From positions 1 through 64,000 of the forward strand of contig JAEOUA010000001.1 in NCBI GenBank assembly GCA_016839555.1: DNA of 64,000 bases, written 5' to 3'. The notes below the pieces were generated by a model. The model saw only the letters and a program-made list of their open reading frames with translations, made no database searches and was not told where the DNA came from. The translations under genes and the position numbers were made by a program. Origin of the DNA: Promethearchaeota archaeon. GTDB taxonomy: Archaea > Asgardarchaeota > Lokiarchaeia > Sigyniarchaeales > SOKP01. This document shows positions 35,983 to 46,078 of this stretch, piece by piece. Position 1 is the first letter of the stretch. Each line of letters opens with the position of its first letter.

Positions 35983-37032
35983 TTATGAAATTTTTTCTAA
36001 AGCATTTTTTAATTTTTGAGATTTTTGATAAAATTCTTGACTTAAAGAATCATCTCCTAGATCTAAGCATATATCAGCAAGGGCATTAAAAATTTCTTGT
36101 ACTTTTCTAAATTGGCGATTATTTAATGCCTTTTCTACCTTCTCCATCAATTTATCTCTTTTTGATAAAGGTTTTAATAGTGGAGAAACTTCTGTGTTCA
36201 TATCTAAAATATCTGCAATAATTGTAATCATTTTTTCTCTATTATTTGGATCGATTGCAATCATTGTATATGTCTTTAATCCTAATAATTCTTCTATTTC
36301 TTCAGGTCTCATTGCATTTTTTAAATCTTGTTTGTTTCCAATTACTGCCGCATGAGCATAGGGTGCCTCTTCTTGTATTAAATGTAGGAAATATTTACTT
36401 TTTTCGACATTCTCCAATGTAGAATCAGTAATAAGTAACACGGCATCGCTCCCTTTTATAAATTTATTCCATAAAAAACTAAAATGATCTTGACCAGCAA
36501 AATCCCATAAGTTAAAAGTTAATTTGCCGATTTTTATTGTAGCTATATCTCCAGTAATTGTTGGCACATGCTCTGTAGGAATTTCTTGGGCTTTAATGAG
36601 CCTTAAAATTGTAGTTTTTCCGACACTTGAAAAACCAACTAAAGAGATTTTTGGTTTTAAACTTTCAAAAGCATGATCAATTATTGGATTTATAACTGCT
36701 ATCATTGAAGAATCTAAAGTCTTCTCTTTAATCATCTCATCAAAAGTATTTAAAATTTCTTTTTTTAACTTGATTAATTCTTTTTTTATCAATTCAATAT
36801 CATCTGTTAATCCCGTTATAAAAATTATTACTAATTCCGATTCTTTATTGATGATGTAGCAAATTTTATGCGTATAAAAATCAAATGCACCAATTTCACT
36901 TTCTAATATTGAATTGGAATCTTGCGTTATAAAGGGGAAAATAGCCTGAAATTCATTTTCTGTAAATAATTTGCTATATTGCCTCTGATATTTAACTTCC
37001 CCATTTATTATAACATAAATTTTTCTCAACAT
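35983..37032 (-). CDS. Longin-like domain fused to an Arf/Rab-type GTPase
   Basis: A 349-residue protein. Residues 1-105 have a longin-like pattern (IYVIINGEVKYQRQYS at the front, YIINKESELVIIFITG in the middle and a long amphipathic helix at its end). The G domain has G1 GFSSVGKTT (133-141), G3 WDFAGQD (176-182) and G4 NKQD (233-236). A C-terminal helical tail (about 300-349) has a TPR-like repeat (EIFNALADICLDLGDDSLSQ). Longin-GTPase pairs regulate membrane traffic and nutrient sensing in eukaryotes; here both are in one chain. The gene follows the Rag-like gene at 37081-37998 by 48 bp on the same strand and is probably co-transcribed with it. Confidence 0.85.
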   Translation of the reverse strand: MLRKIYVIINGEVKYQRQYSKLFTENEFQAIFPFITQDSNSILESEIGAFDFYTHKICYIINKESELVIIFITGLTDDIELIKKELIKLKKEILNTFDEMIKEKTLDSSMIAVINPIIDHAFESLKPKISLVGFSSVGKTTILRLIKAQEIPTEHVPTITGDIATIKIGKLTFNLWDFAGQDHFSFLWNKFIKGSDAVLLITDSTLENVEKSKYFLHLIQEEAPYAHAAVIGNKQDLKNAMRPEEIEELLGLKTYTMIAIDPNNREKMITIIADILDMNTEVSPLLKPLSKRDKLMEKVEKALNNRQFRKVQEIFNALADICLDLGDDSLSQEFYQKSQKLKNALEKIS

Positions 37033-37080
37033 CCTTAAAACACTCCTAATTATAAGAATTCTATTTTATTTTATTATTTA

Positions 37081-37998
37081 TTAATTAGAATAAAATCTGT
37101 TTAATTTTTCAAATAAATTATCTCTAATCTTAATTAATTTCATTTTATCTAATTCTTGAGAGATTAGAATTAGATGATTAAAGTTTTGATTATATTTTTT
37201 CACGTCTTCTATATTAATTCCTAAAAGTTCATTTCCAGATTCAATTATTTTAAATTCAGATTTTAATGCTTTATTAATTTGAAAATCTTGTGTAATTGAA
37301 GAGATATCATGATATATATTTCTAATGAATTTTGGTTTAATATCATCTGTCATAGTTTGGATTATAACCTTATTATTTTCATCAGTTATTAGACATATAA
37401 TTCCCTTAGTCTCTCCAATAATTTCATCAATATTAGCCTTTAAATCATGTAATTTTTTAGAAAATTTAATTAAAATTTCAGAAAATGCATTAAATATGTT
37501 ATATATAAATTGTGGTTGTAAGCTTGTAAAATATACTTGTAAATTTTTTTCTATTTTTATCGATTCATTAATATCATTTTCTATAATACTAAATAGATTC
37601 CTATTTTTATGATGGATTAAGTCAATTTTATGAAAGAATAATGTTAATTCTGCATTAATCTCATATTTTTGCATTATTTTATGAATTTCTTTTATATCCT
37701 TAATTAATAAATCCTTTTTAGAAGTATACATAGTATAATCTAGAACATAAATAACAATTGATGCACTTTTAAAAGCCTTTTTCTGTTCTTCCTCATCTTC
37801 TAATAAAAAGGGTAGCTCCTGCCCAGAAGTATCAAAGATATTTATATCTACATCTATCCATGAATAAGAAGAAGTATTAATCCCACGAGTAGGTTCAAGG
37901 GGATAAATAATTAGATCGTTAGGATTATTCATCTCAAAAACAGCTTGTTTAATACTTGTTTTTCCTACACTGGGTTTTCCTATTAAAACTAACTTCAT
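37081..37998 (-). CDS. Rag/Gtr-type GTPase with roadblock-like C-terminus
   Basis: A 305-residue protein. G1 is GKPSVGKTS (7-15), EPTRG lies at 35-39 in switch I, G3 is DTSGQE (56-61) and G4 is HKID (122-125). From about residue 185 a roadblock-like domain follows (IICLITDENNKVIIQTMTDD and on). The whole chain aligns with residues 130-437 of the protein at 31872, sharing SYSW, DTSGQELP, YFTS and KLNRFY strings. It lacks the longin-like front. Together with the following gene it forms a two-gene operon encoding a Rag-like and a longin-fused GTPase. Confidence 0.88.
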   Translation of the reverse strand: MKLVLIGKPSVGKTSIKQAVFEMNNPNDLIIYPLEPTRGINTSSYSWIDVDINIFDTSGQELPFLLEDEEEQKKAFKSASIVIYVLDYTMYTSKKDLLIKDIKEIHKIMQKYEINAELTLFFHKIDLIHHKNRNLFSIIENDINESIKIEKNLQVYFTSLQPQFIYNIFNAFSEILIKFSKKLHDLKANIDEIIGETKGIICLITDENNKVIIQTMTDDIKPKFIRNIYHDISSITQDFQINKALKSEFKIIESGNELLGINIEDVKKYNQNFNHLILISQELDKMKLIKIRDNLFEKLNRFYSN

Positions 37999-38249
37999 CA
38001 GGGTTTTAATTTCTTGTTCATATAAATTTAATTAATAATTATATACTCATTAAAAAATTAATCTTATATAAACTTCTATTTTTCTGAATTTATTTTTTTT
38101 TTATTTAATGTGTTAAAATCCATTTAGTTGATTTAATCAAAAAGAATTTAAACTCTCAATTTTTTATATTTTAACTATTTATATTATTTTTTCTAAATCC
38201 AATCTAAATAATAATGAAATCTACAAAATTCGAAATAATTAATTAAATT

Positions 38250-39887
38250 TTAAAGTTCCATATCCGTTGGCTTTTTCTTTTTAGGAAGACTAACTGTGAA
38301 TGTTGAACCTGACCCTAAAATACTAGTAAATGTAATGTTCCCTTCATGCAATTCAACCAACCTTTTAGTTAATGAAAGGCCTAAACCTGTTCCAGGTACA
38401 GACTTAACATAAGTTGAATCAACTCGTTTAAATTCCTTAAAGATTATATCAAAGTCTTCGCGAGCAATACCTATTCCAGTATCTCTTACCTTAAACACCC
38501 AATCTCGAAATAGTTCTTTAATATCAAGTGTTACTTTTCCCTCAATAGTATATTTAATAGCATTGGTCAATAAATTAAGAAGAATTTCCTTAAATCTAAT
38601 AGGATCACCATATATCTCCATATTATCCTTTAAACCTTTAATTTTAAATTTTAATTCTTTTTGAGTATATAATGGTTTTATTGTCGATTTAATTTGGTCA
38701 AGAATACTGTTTAAAGAAAAATATTTTTTATCTAAAACATACTTTCCAGATTCAATTTTCGTAATATCTAAGATTTTATTTATCATCTCAAGTTGATGTT
38801 CTGCAGAGGATCTCATGTCTCTTAAATATTCTTTTTGTAATTCATTCAAGTTTCCAATTTCTTCCTCCAATAATAAGTCCGTAAATCCAATTATTGGATT
38901 TAATGGAGTTCTTAATTCATGTGACATTGTTGCCAAGAATTCATTTTTAAATCTTGAGGCTTTTATAAGTTCTTCTTTAAATCTTTCTTGTTTTTTAAGA
39001 GCTTTTTTTAACTCTATTGTTCTTTTTTTAACCTTTACTTTTAATTCTTTTTCAAATCGTTCTTTAAAAGATTTACTTCTTTTACGGTTACTAATATCTT
39101 TTGCAATACCTATAAGGCCGTTAATATTACCATTTTTATTAAAAAATGGTATTTTTACTGCTCGAAACCAATATTCTTTATTATTCAATGCTGATATATG
39201 CTTTGTAATTTTTTTGATTTCCCCTGTTGAGAATACCTCTTGGTCATGTCTCATATTTTTTGCTGCTTCAGCTTTGTTAAATATTAACTCATTATCTGAT
39301 CTCCCTATTATTTCCTCATGAGGTAAGCCAAAGGCTTTTACTATTTTATTATTTATAATCTGATAATGGCTTTTTAAATCTTTAAAAAATATAGCCTCTG
39401 GAACAGAATCAAGTATAAATTTATAAATTTTCATCTTTTTTTCATTTTTCTTCCATTCTGTAACATCTTTTATTAAACCATTAAAACCAATTTTCTCACC
39501 ATCAAGATCGTGTAATAAATAAATACATATGATAATATCTTTTTTTATACGATTGTTTGTTTTAATTTTTAAATTTATATTCTTTTTTTCTTGATTGGAT
39601 ATATACACATTTCTAAATAAATCAAATATTTGCTCACTTGATTTATAATCCAAAAAGTCCTGAAAATTTTTCCCAGCGATGACTTTTTTCTCATATCCCA
39701 ATATTTCAAGTAATGATTTATTCCAAGAAATAAAATTACCTTTTAAATCAACCTCATAATATCCTTCTTCTATATTTTCTAATATCTTTTTATTTATTTT
39801 TGCATTTGTTTGATTATATCTTATCTTTTCATCTTTATCTTCTAATTTTTTACCATTTGCTTGAGTATTTATTTTGTCTAATCCCAT
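38250..39887 (-). CDS. PAS-domain histidine kinase
   Basis: A 545-residue soluble kinase. Two PAS domains cover about 30-150 (YYEVDLKGNFISWNKSLLEI) and 155-270 (PEAIFFKDLKSHYQIINNKI). A coiled linker follows, then HisKA with SHELRTPLNPIIGF, and an ATPase domain with N box NLLTNAIKYT, DTGIGI and GTGLGLSLTK. The second PAS belongs to the type with MRHDQEVF and EYWFRAVKIPF, which also occurs in the kinase at 46079. Its ATG shares one base with the TAA of the upstream REC-PAS kinase (TAATG), so the two are translationally coupled. No membrane helix is present. Confidence 0.95.
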   Translation of the reverse strand: MGLDKINTQANGKKLEDKDEKIRYNQTNAKINKKILENIEEGYYEVDLKGNFISWNKSLLEILGYEKKVIAGKNFQDFLDYKSSEQIFDLFRNVYISNQEKKNINLKIKTNNRIKKDIIICIYLLHDLDGEKIGFNGLIKDVTEWKKNEKKMKIYKFILDSVPEAIFFKDLKSHYQIINNKIVKAFGLPHEEIIGRSDNELIFNKAEAAKNMRHDQEVFSTGEIKKITKHISALNNKEYWFRAVKIPFFNKNGNINGLIGIAKDISNRKRSKSFKERFEKELKVKVKKRTIELKKALKKQERFKEELIKASRFKNEFLATMSHELRTPLNPIIGFTDLLLEEEIGNLNELQKEYLRDMRSSAEHQLEMINKILDITKIESGKYVLDKKYFSLNSILDQIKSTIKPLYTQKELKFKIKGLKDNMEIYGDPIRFKEILLNLLTNAIKYTIEGKVTLDIKELFRDWVFKVRDTGIGIAREDFDIIFKEFKRVDSTYVKSVPGTGLGLSLTKRLVELHEGNITFTSILGSGSTFTVSLPKKKKPTDMEL

Positions 39888-42142
39888 TAAAGGCTTGCCT
39901 CCTGATGTTTCCTTATCTTTGGTATAGTAAAAAAAAATATGGTTCCTTTATTTATTTCACTTTTAAACCATATCTCGCCTCCATGCAGCTCAACTAATCG
40001 TTTTGTTAGAGCCAAACCAATTCCAGAACCAGAGACATTATTTGTAATATCATTTTCAATTCTCCCAAATTCTCTAAAAACAAGTTCATAGTCTTCTTTT
40101 CTTATTCCAATCCCTGTATCAATTACTTGAAATTCCCAGTGGTCGCTTCTTTCTATCCCTCGAAACTTAAACTCGCCTTTCTCTGTAAATTTAATGGCGT
40201 TGTCAATAAGATTAAAAAGAATTTGTTTAAATCTTAACTGATCTGCATAAATATGTGTATTTTGATTAATATTTTCTATACAAAATGATATCCCTTTTTT
40301 TTCATACTTAGGTTTGAAAATGGATTGAAGCCCCTTTAATAATTTAAATATTGAAAACTGTTTTTTATTGAGCTTTAATTTGCCAATTTTTATTTTAGAG
40401 AGATCAAGCATAGATTTTATTAAATCATCTAAGTGTTCAGCGGCAGAAAAAATATCATTTAAAAAATCATATTGGTTTGCATTTAAATCACCATATGATT
40501 TTTCTAATAAAAGAGATGAAAATCCAATAATAGCATTTAAAGGAGTTCTTAAATCATGAGACATCTCAGCAAGGAACCTGTCCTTAAATTCTAGAGACTT
40601 ATTTAATTGATCTAGTAAAAGATCTCTATTACGTTCATTTTGCTTACGAGATGTAATATCTGATATAAAAGATTGAATAATGATATTTTTTGCAATTTTC
40701 AATATAGTTGAGGTTATTTCAACTTCGATTGTTTTTCCATCTTTTCTAACTATTTTAGTTTCTATTTTATTTCTTTTTTTTAAGTTATAAATATCATCCT
40801 GATAATGGTTTATAATTCTTTTTTTATCTTTTGGAGAGAAATAGTGAAAGATCTTGGAATTTAAAAATTCTTCTTCATCATATTTTAATAACTCTTTAGC
40901 TCCTTGATTTGCTCTTAATATTTTCCCCTCTTGAGACATTAAAAATATTGCCAATGGAGCATATTCAATTAAGGAATTCATTTCATGAAGTGTTTTTTCA
41001 AGCCGAATCATTTCCTCTTCTGATGCTCGAATTTGTGTTATATCTCGAAATGTTATATATAATAGCGGTTCATTATTAAGAGTTGTTGAGTAAAATTTTA
41101 ACTCCAACCAAATTTCCTTATTATCCTTTTTATTAATCTTCAATTCAAATGATTCTGGATATTTTTCTATATTTATCAACTTATTATCTTTGGAAAAAAT
41201 ATGAAGTTCTTCGATTGGACTTAAAATCGTTTTTTCATAATTTTGATTTACTATCTCATGTTTTTCAATCCCAATAAGATTTAAAAATGAACTAGTACAA
41301 TCAATAATAATCCCCTTTTTATTTAGAATAACCATCGGAAAAGGAAATTTTTCAAATAAATGACGATATTTATGTTCTGATTCTTCTAATAATTTTTTAT
41401 ACATTCTATTTTTTGTAATATCTCTTAAGGTTATAAGCATAGCTTCTTCCGTTTCCCATTGAAAATCCACAGAGCTGACTTCAGCATATTTTATATCATT
41501 TTTACCACATGTAATAGAAACATGTTTAGATCCTTCTTTTTTAACAAGATTTTCAAACTTTTCACCCTTAAGAGAATTATTATTGCATTTAAAAAGGCGC
41601 TCCGTTGCTGGATTAAAAAATTTAATAATACCTTTAACATCTGTTATTATAATTGCGATTGGGGACGTTTGAATGATCTTTCTAAGTCTTTTTTCTTTCT
41701 TAGATAAATCATCTGCTAAAGATTGAATTGTTCTAATCATTCGGTTTCTATCTATGGCATGATATATCGCGCGGACTAAAGGCTCTGTATCAACCTGTCC
41801 TTTCACGAGATAATCTTGAGCACCTGCTTGTACGGATCTTCTAGCGAGAGATTCATCTTTCAAACCTGTAAGCACAATTATCGGGATATTTTCAGCGGCT
41901 TCTCGTGTTTTAATTAACGTTTGAAAACCAGAACTATCTGGAAGTCCTAAATCCAAAAGAATTACATCAAAGAATTCATTCTGAATTTGATAAAGAGCTT
42001 GTTCTAAATCTTCCGTATTTTTTAACTCAAACTTAAAGTTAGTGGCAAAGTTTAACATTTCTTTAATTAAACGAACATCACCAAGATTATCCTCTATTAG
42101 AAGTATCTTTAATTCTATATTTTTTCCCTCCCCTATTTGCAT
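39887..42142 (-). CDS. Hybrid receiver-PAS histidine kinase
   Basis: A 751-residue protein. An N-terminal receiver domain (about 10-130) has LLIEDN, the acceptor Asp in VILLDLGLPDSSG, Thr in VLTGLKDE and Lys in DYLVKGQ. Three PAS domains follow (about 150-265, 265-385 and 390-510). HisKA has SHDLRTPLNAIIGF, and the ATPase domain has NLIDNAIKFT, DTGIGI and GSGIGLALTK. A receiver placed in front suggests the kinase is switched by an upstream phosphodonor. It lies between the Rcp1-like regulator and the two-PAS kinase, and these genes with 42667-44808 form one reverse-strand signalling operon. Confidence 0.95.
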   Translation of the reverse strand: MQIGEGKNIELKILLIEDNLGDVRLIKEMLNFATNFKFELKNTEDLEQALYQIQNEFFDVILLDLGLPDSSGFQTLIKTREAAENIPIIVLTGLKDESLARRSVQAGAQDYLVKGQVDTEPLVRAIYHAIDRNRMIRTIQSLADDLSKKEKRLRKIIQTSPIAIIITDVKGIIKFFNPATERLFKCNNNSLKGEKFENLVKKEGSKHVSITCGKNDIKYAEVSSVDFQWETEEAMLITLRDITKNRMYKKLLEESEHKYRHLFEKFPFPMVILNKKGIIIDCTSSFLNLIGIEKHEIVNQNYEKTILSPIEELHIFSKDNKLINIEKYPESFELKINKKDNKEIWLELKFYSTTLNNEPLLYITFRDITQIRASEEEMIRLEKTLHEMNSLIEYAPLAIFLMSQEGKILRANQGAKELLKYDEEEFLNSKIFHYFSPKDKKRIINHYQDDIYNLKKRNKIETKIVRKDGKTIEVEITSTILKIAKNIIIQSFISDITSRKQNERNRDLLLDQLNKSLEFKDRFLAEMSHDLRTPLNAIIGFSSLLLEKSYGDLNANQYDFLNDIFSAAEHLDDLIKSMLDLSKIKIGKLKLNKKQFSIFKLLKGLQSIFKPKYEKKGISFCIENINQNTHIYADQLRFKQILFNLIDNAIKFTEKGEFKFRGIERSDHWEFQVIDTGIGIRKEDYELVFREFGRIENDITNNVSGSGIGLALTKRLVELHGGEIWFKSEINKGTIFFFTIPKIRKHQEASL

Positions 42143-42185
42143 CTCCTCCTTTTAATATTTAATATAAAAATATTATTATTTAATT

Positions 42186-42635
42186 TTATTCGTCTGGTGG
42201 CAATTTAACAATACTAAACCAGAACTCTCCTATAGACCGAACAACTTTCAAAAATTGTTCCATATCAACTGTTTTAGTGATATAACAATTTGCGTGTCTA
42301 TTATAAGTTTCTAAAATATCTTCCTCTGCTTCAGAAATTGTCAGAATAACTACTGGAATCCGTTTTAAATTTTTATCATCTTTGATTTCAGCTAATACCT
42401 CTCGACCATCTTTTTTAGGTAAATTTAAATCTAAAAGGATTAGATCTGGACGTGGTGTGTCCTTAAATTTACCTTTTTTCCTTAAAAACTCCATTGCTTC
42501 CACTCCGTCTAACACAACGTATAGGTTATTTATAATTTTACTTTCTTTAAGTGCCTCTTTTGTTAATCGAATATCACCAGGACTATCCTCAACTAATAAT
42601 ATCTCAATGGGAGTCATTCTTTTCATTTTATTCAT
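42186..42635 (-). CDS. Rcp1-type response regulator
   Basis: A 149-residue single-domain receiver with EILLVEDSPGDIRLTKEAL, the acceptor Asp in LILLDLNLPKKDG, Thr in VVILTISEAEED and Lys in CYITKTVDM. The extended alpha-4/beta-5 segment and C-terminal SIGEFWFSIVKLP are hallmarks of the Rcp1 subfamily that pairs with phytochrome-like kinases. The kinase immediately upstream (42667-44808) has exactly that type of H box, so it is the likely partner. The spacing is 31 bp. Confidence 0.93.
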   Translation of the reverse strand: MNKMKRMTPIEILLVEDSPGDIRLTKEALKESKIINNLYVVLDGVEAMEFLRKKGKFKDTPRPDLILLDLNLPKKDGREVLAEIKDDKNLKRIPVVILTISEAEEDILETYNRHANCYITKTVDMEQFLKVVRSIGEFWFSIVKLPPDE

Positions 42636-42666
42636 TTTTTAAACCTTTTTTTTTGAATTTTATTTT

Positions 42667-44808
42667 TTATTTTTTTAAAATCTCTTTTTTTTTTGGAATT
42701 GAAAAATAGAAGATAGATCCTTTACCAACTTGTGATTTTACCCATATTTTTCCACCAAGACGCTCAACAATTTTTTTACATAGAGCTAAGCCAATTCCAG
42801 TTCCTCCATATTCATTTTTTTTATGCAGTCGCTGAAAAATGATAAATATTCGATCAAAATATTGAGAATCAATTCCGATTCCATTATCTTGTACGGAGAA
42901 AATCCATTCATCTTTTTTTTCTTTAACAGAAACATGAATTCTAGGTGGTTCCTCCCCATGGAATTTTAAAGCATTAGAAATTAAATTTTGAAATAATTGA
43001 ACAATTTCCGTCTCATTTGCAATTACCATAGGTAACTTTTCATGTGTAATTTTTGCTTTTGTATCTTCAATTGTATCTCTTAAATTATTTAGGACATCTT
43101 TTAAAACGATACTTGTATTGATTGGTTTAAGCGGTTTATCGCCTCTTCCTACTCGAGAATAAATTAACAAATCATTTATTAGGTTTTGCATTCGTTTTGC
43201 TCCATCAACAATAAAAGTGATAAAGTCATCAGCATCCTTATCCAATCTATTTTTATAGCGTTTTTCCAATAATTGAGTAAAGCTTGAAATCATTCGAAGG
43301 GGTTCTTGAAGGTCGTGTGAAGCCACATATGCAAATCGCTCAAGCTCCCTATTTTTCTTCTTTAATTCTTCTAAAGTTTCTTGAATTTCTTTTTCCGCCT
43401 TCTTGCGTTTCTGTCCTTGTAGATCCCTTTGCAATCTCGCCTTTAAGATAGGGGCTATTTGATTAGTAATATTCTCCATTATTTTAAGATCATTCTCATT
43501 ATAGTCTGTGTCTTTATTAGCAACTTGTATTAATCCTATAACTTTATCTCTATGAATAATGGGGGCACTAATATTTCTTGTAATAGAAATATGTCCTTTA
43601 GGTGTACGATTTGATGGCTTATTTGAATACAGGATTTTTTTTTGGCTAATAGAACGAGGCCAAATACTATCTCCCCACGTTTCTTTGGGAAAAGTGAATG
43701 TCTTATCAGGAACTTGACATTGATCCCAAACCTCTCGGGTCATTGTAGGAATTACTAAATCACCATTTTCTTCAATATATCCAAAAGTTCCATATTGACT
43801 CTCCATAACTTCCAAAATAATATCTAATACTTTTCCGTACATTTCTTTATCGGCTATTGTAAGAAAAACTGTAGATATTCGAGTTATGATTGAAAGCTCT
43901 CTTTCCCTTTCTTCTAGTTCTTTTGTTTTTTTATCTATTAATGATTCAAGTCCCTTTTCTAGCTGAATTTTTGCGATAACAGTACCTGCTTCTCTGCCTA
44001 TTGCTTGTAGAATGCGTTTTTCCCCTTCAGTAAACTGATATCGGTCTTTTAATGTAATATTTAGAGCACCCATTACTTTACCCTTATTAAGCAATGGAAT
44101 ACTCGCTAGTCCTTTGAGTTCATACTTACTTGCTAATTCAGGTTCTACTTTTTCATAATTATCTATAATAAAAGGTTGACCATCCACTAAAACGGTTTTA
44201 TGTGGTGGAATATCATCAATTTTAATATGTTTAAATTTATCAACAAAATCAGTTGGAAGTCCTTGATGGTATTTTATTTCTGCGGTTCTTGTTTCCACAT
44301 CAACTAGATAAATCGCACCTCCACTAAACTCCGTTAATTCTAATATAGAATTTAAAATAATTTCTAATAATTCTGATAAATTTTTTGCTCTATTCCCTAG
44401 TATGATTATCTCATTAAGAATTTCCAGTTTTTTAATATTTGATTTAACTTTTTGTTCTAATTTTTTTTTTTCAGTTATATCTTCTGCCATCTCAAATCTT
44501 ACCTTTTTTCCTTCCCATTCTATTGCTTGATCTGTATTATGAAACCATTTTTCTATTTTTTTATTATAACAATCCCAAATATAGGGTGAAATAGGATTCT
44601 CTCCGAAAAGTTTATCATTCGTGCAGAAAGGACAAGGTTGGTCTAATGCTTGAAATATTTTATAACATTTTTTTCCTATAATATCGCCAGGAAATAGTTT
44701 ACGCATTATTTTATTTACATATAAGATCTTGTAGGTCTCTGGATCTGAAATATAGATTGCTTGTTTCATCCCTTCAAAGATTTTTTTAAATATTAAGTCT
44801 TCCGACAT
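42667..44808 (-). CDS. PAS-GAF-GAF histidine kinase, phytochrome-like kinase core
   Basis: A 713-residue protein. An N-terminal PAS (about 5-115) contains CPFCTND with paired Cys, a pattern that could bind metal. Two GAF domains follow (about 130-285 and 300-465; the second has WPRSISQKKILYSNKP and ISITRNISAPIIHRDKVIGL). HisKA carries YVASHDLQEPLRMISSF, the phytochrome/Rcp1-type H box. The ATPase domain has NLISNALKFH, DNGIGI and GTGIGLALCKKI. No chromophore Cys is evident in the GAF domains, so it probably senses ligands or redox rather than light. It is the first gene of the reverse-strand operon that continues into the Rcp1-like regulator. Confidence 0.95.
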   Translation of the reverse strand: MSEDLIFKKIFEGMKQAIYISDPETYKILYVNKIMRKLFPGDIIGKKCYKIFQALDQPCPFCTNDKLFGENPISPYIWDCYNKKIEKWFHNTDQAIEWEGKKVRFEMAEDITEKKKLEQKVKSNIKKLEILNEIIILGNRAKNLSELLEIILNSILELTEFSGGAIYLVDVETRTAEIKYHQGLPTDFVDKFKHIKIDDIPPHKTVLVDGQPFIIDNYEKVEPELASKYELKGLASIPLLNKGKVMGALNITLKDRYQFTEGEKRILQAIGREAGTVIAKIQLEKGLESLIDKKTKELEERERELSIITRISTVFLTIADKEMYGKVLDIILEVMESQYGTFGYIEENGDLVIPTMTREVWDQCQVPDKTFTFPKETWGDSIWPRSISQKKILYSNKPSNRTPKGHISITRNISAPIIHRDKVIGLIQVANKDTDYNENDLKIMENITNQIAPILKARLQRDLQGQKRKKAEKEIQETLEELKKKNRELERFAYVASHDLQEPLRMISSFTQLLEKRYKNRLDKDADDFITFIVDGAKRMQNLINDLLIYSRVGRGDKPLKPINTSIVLKDVLNNLRDTIEDTKAKITHEKLPMVIANETEIVQLFQNLISNALKFHGEEPPRIHVSVKEKKDEWIFSVQDNGIGIDSQYFDRIFIIFQRLHKKNEYGGTGIGLALCKKIVERLGGKIWVKSQVGKGSIFYFSIPKKKEILKK

Positions 44809-45001
44809 GTTTTCCCTTGTATTTCTACCATTTAAATTTGAATAATATTATTTTTATTAGATTTTTATTGAGAATTGAGTATAAAAAAAAAAAAATGAAT
44901 TAGCATCTCTTCTTTTTTCTGAAGCCTAGCACAAATTAACTTTTTCTTCTCTAACATTTATTCTATACAATCTTAGTTCAAATTTTCATAAAAAACTATA
45001 A

Positions 45002-45679
45002 TTATCCTTGCAAAGAACTTTGAAGATCATTTTCAAGCGCTTTAATAATATCTTCACAAGAATCAAGCATTAATCCAACATAATTAAGCACAGTATCTTC
45101 GGTGATGCTTCCAGTCTCTTTTTTTTCTTCAAAAATTAATTCACAAAAACCTTGTATTGTATTTATTCCGCTTCTAATTTTAAGTTGAAATGCTTCCAAG
45201 GGTGTCATTTCATCTTTATCAATATATATCTGTTGTATTTTATTAAAATAGTCCTTAAAAATCTTAAAATCGTCTTTTAAAATGTTTTTCTCGCCAATTT
45301 TTCGGAAAAGCATTTCAATTCTTTTAAAATGGAGTATGGGGAGTAGTGGAAAATCGCTATGCCTTAATAAAATGATAGCATATAATTGTTTTTGACCTCT
45401 TGCTTCCTTATCTTTAATGTCCACTTTACATATCTGCGAATAAAAGTTATAATAATTTAAAATAACAAACTTATTCTTTGTATTTAAAGCATCTCTTAGT
45501 AAATTTTTAATAAACTGATCATTATCAAATTTAATTGGAGAAAATAGAGCTTTAGGACCCAATACATGATCATACTTCCCTATAATTATCAAAAAAGGAA
45601 AATGATCCAAATATTCCTTAACTTCATTTGAAAGTTCAGCATCAGAATTAAAAGGAGCTTTTTCAGATCTTTTTTGCAT
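45002..45679 (-). CDS. Longin-like protein with a degenerate HisKA-like C-terminus
   Basis: A 225-residue protein. Its first 150 residues contain FLIIIGKYDHVLGPKALFSP, then KNKFVILNYYNFYSQICKVD and QLYAIILLRHSDFP, an alternation of strands and helices like longin domains. The C-terminal 60 residues, with KIRSGINTIQGFCELIFEEK and VLNYVGLMLDSCEDIIKALE, follow the HisKA helix pair (compare LRTPLN-x-IIGF-x-x-LL) but have no acceptor His and no ATPase domain. It lies upstream of the kinase operon on the same strand, 193 bp before the PAS-GAF kinase. It may bind kinase dimers or act as a histidine-kinase-like scaffold; that is inferred from shape alone. Confidence 0.6.
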   Translation of the reverse strand: MQKRSEKAPFNSDAELSNEVKEYLDHFPFLIIIGKYDHVLGPKALFSPIKFDNDQFIKNLLRDALNTKNKFVILNYYNFYSQICKVDIKDKEARGQKQLYAIILLRHSDFPLLPILHFKRIEMLFRKIGEKNILKDDFKIFKDYFNKIQQIYIDKDEMTPLEAFQLKIRSGINTIQGFCELIFEEKKETGSITEDTVLNYVGLMLDSCEDIIKALENDLQSSLQG

Positions 45680-46078
45680 TTTTCTTCTCCTTGCCGACTT
45701 ATCTGAATTAATATTTTTGTAAAATAATAAATTCTTTATTATGATTTAAGTAAATGATATGTTAAATATATATACTAACAACCAAAATTATATTATATAA
45801 ATATATCGAATTTAATACTATTTTATAATTGAAAATAATACATTAAGAAAGTAAGATTTATGAAAGAAAAACCCAGAGCAGGAGAAAATAATTAAAAAGT
45901 TTAGTTTATAGTGTATTATATTAAAAAAAAATATTAAAAACCATATATTTATTATAATGATGATAAATATTTGACACTTTCATCTAATTTTGATATTTTT
46001 CTGAATTAATACTGGATTTTATTTATATTTTGATTATAATACAATTTTTTAAAATTAATCATTTGGATTAGATTAAGA
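45680..46078. other. Intergenic region between divergent genes
   Basis: About 400 bp of very AT-rich DNA with several TATA-like strings (aaatatatatac near 45765, tatataaatatatcg near 45795). It must hold the promoters of both flanking genes. A short open frame on the reverse strand here (46006-46296) is antisense to the kinase start and is not supported. Confidence 0.4.

Noticed and set aside
38815..39321. Antisense frame of 168 codons in the two-PAS kinase gene
   Set aside because: The sense frame carries the complete kinase motifs; the antisense peptide is Ser/Phe/Leu-rich as expected from reversed Lys/Glu codons.
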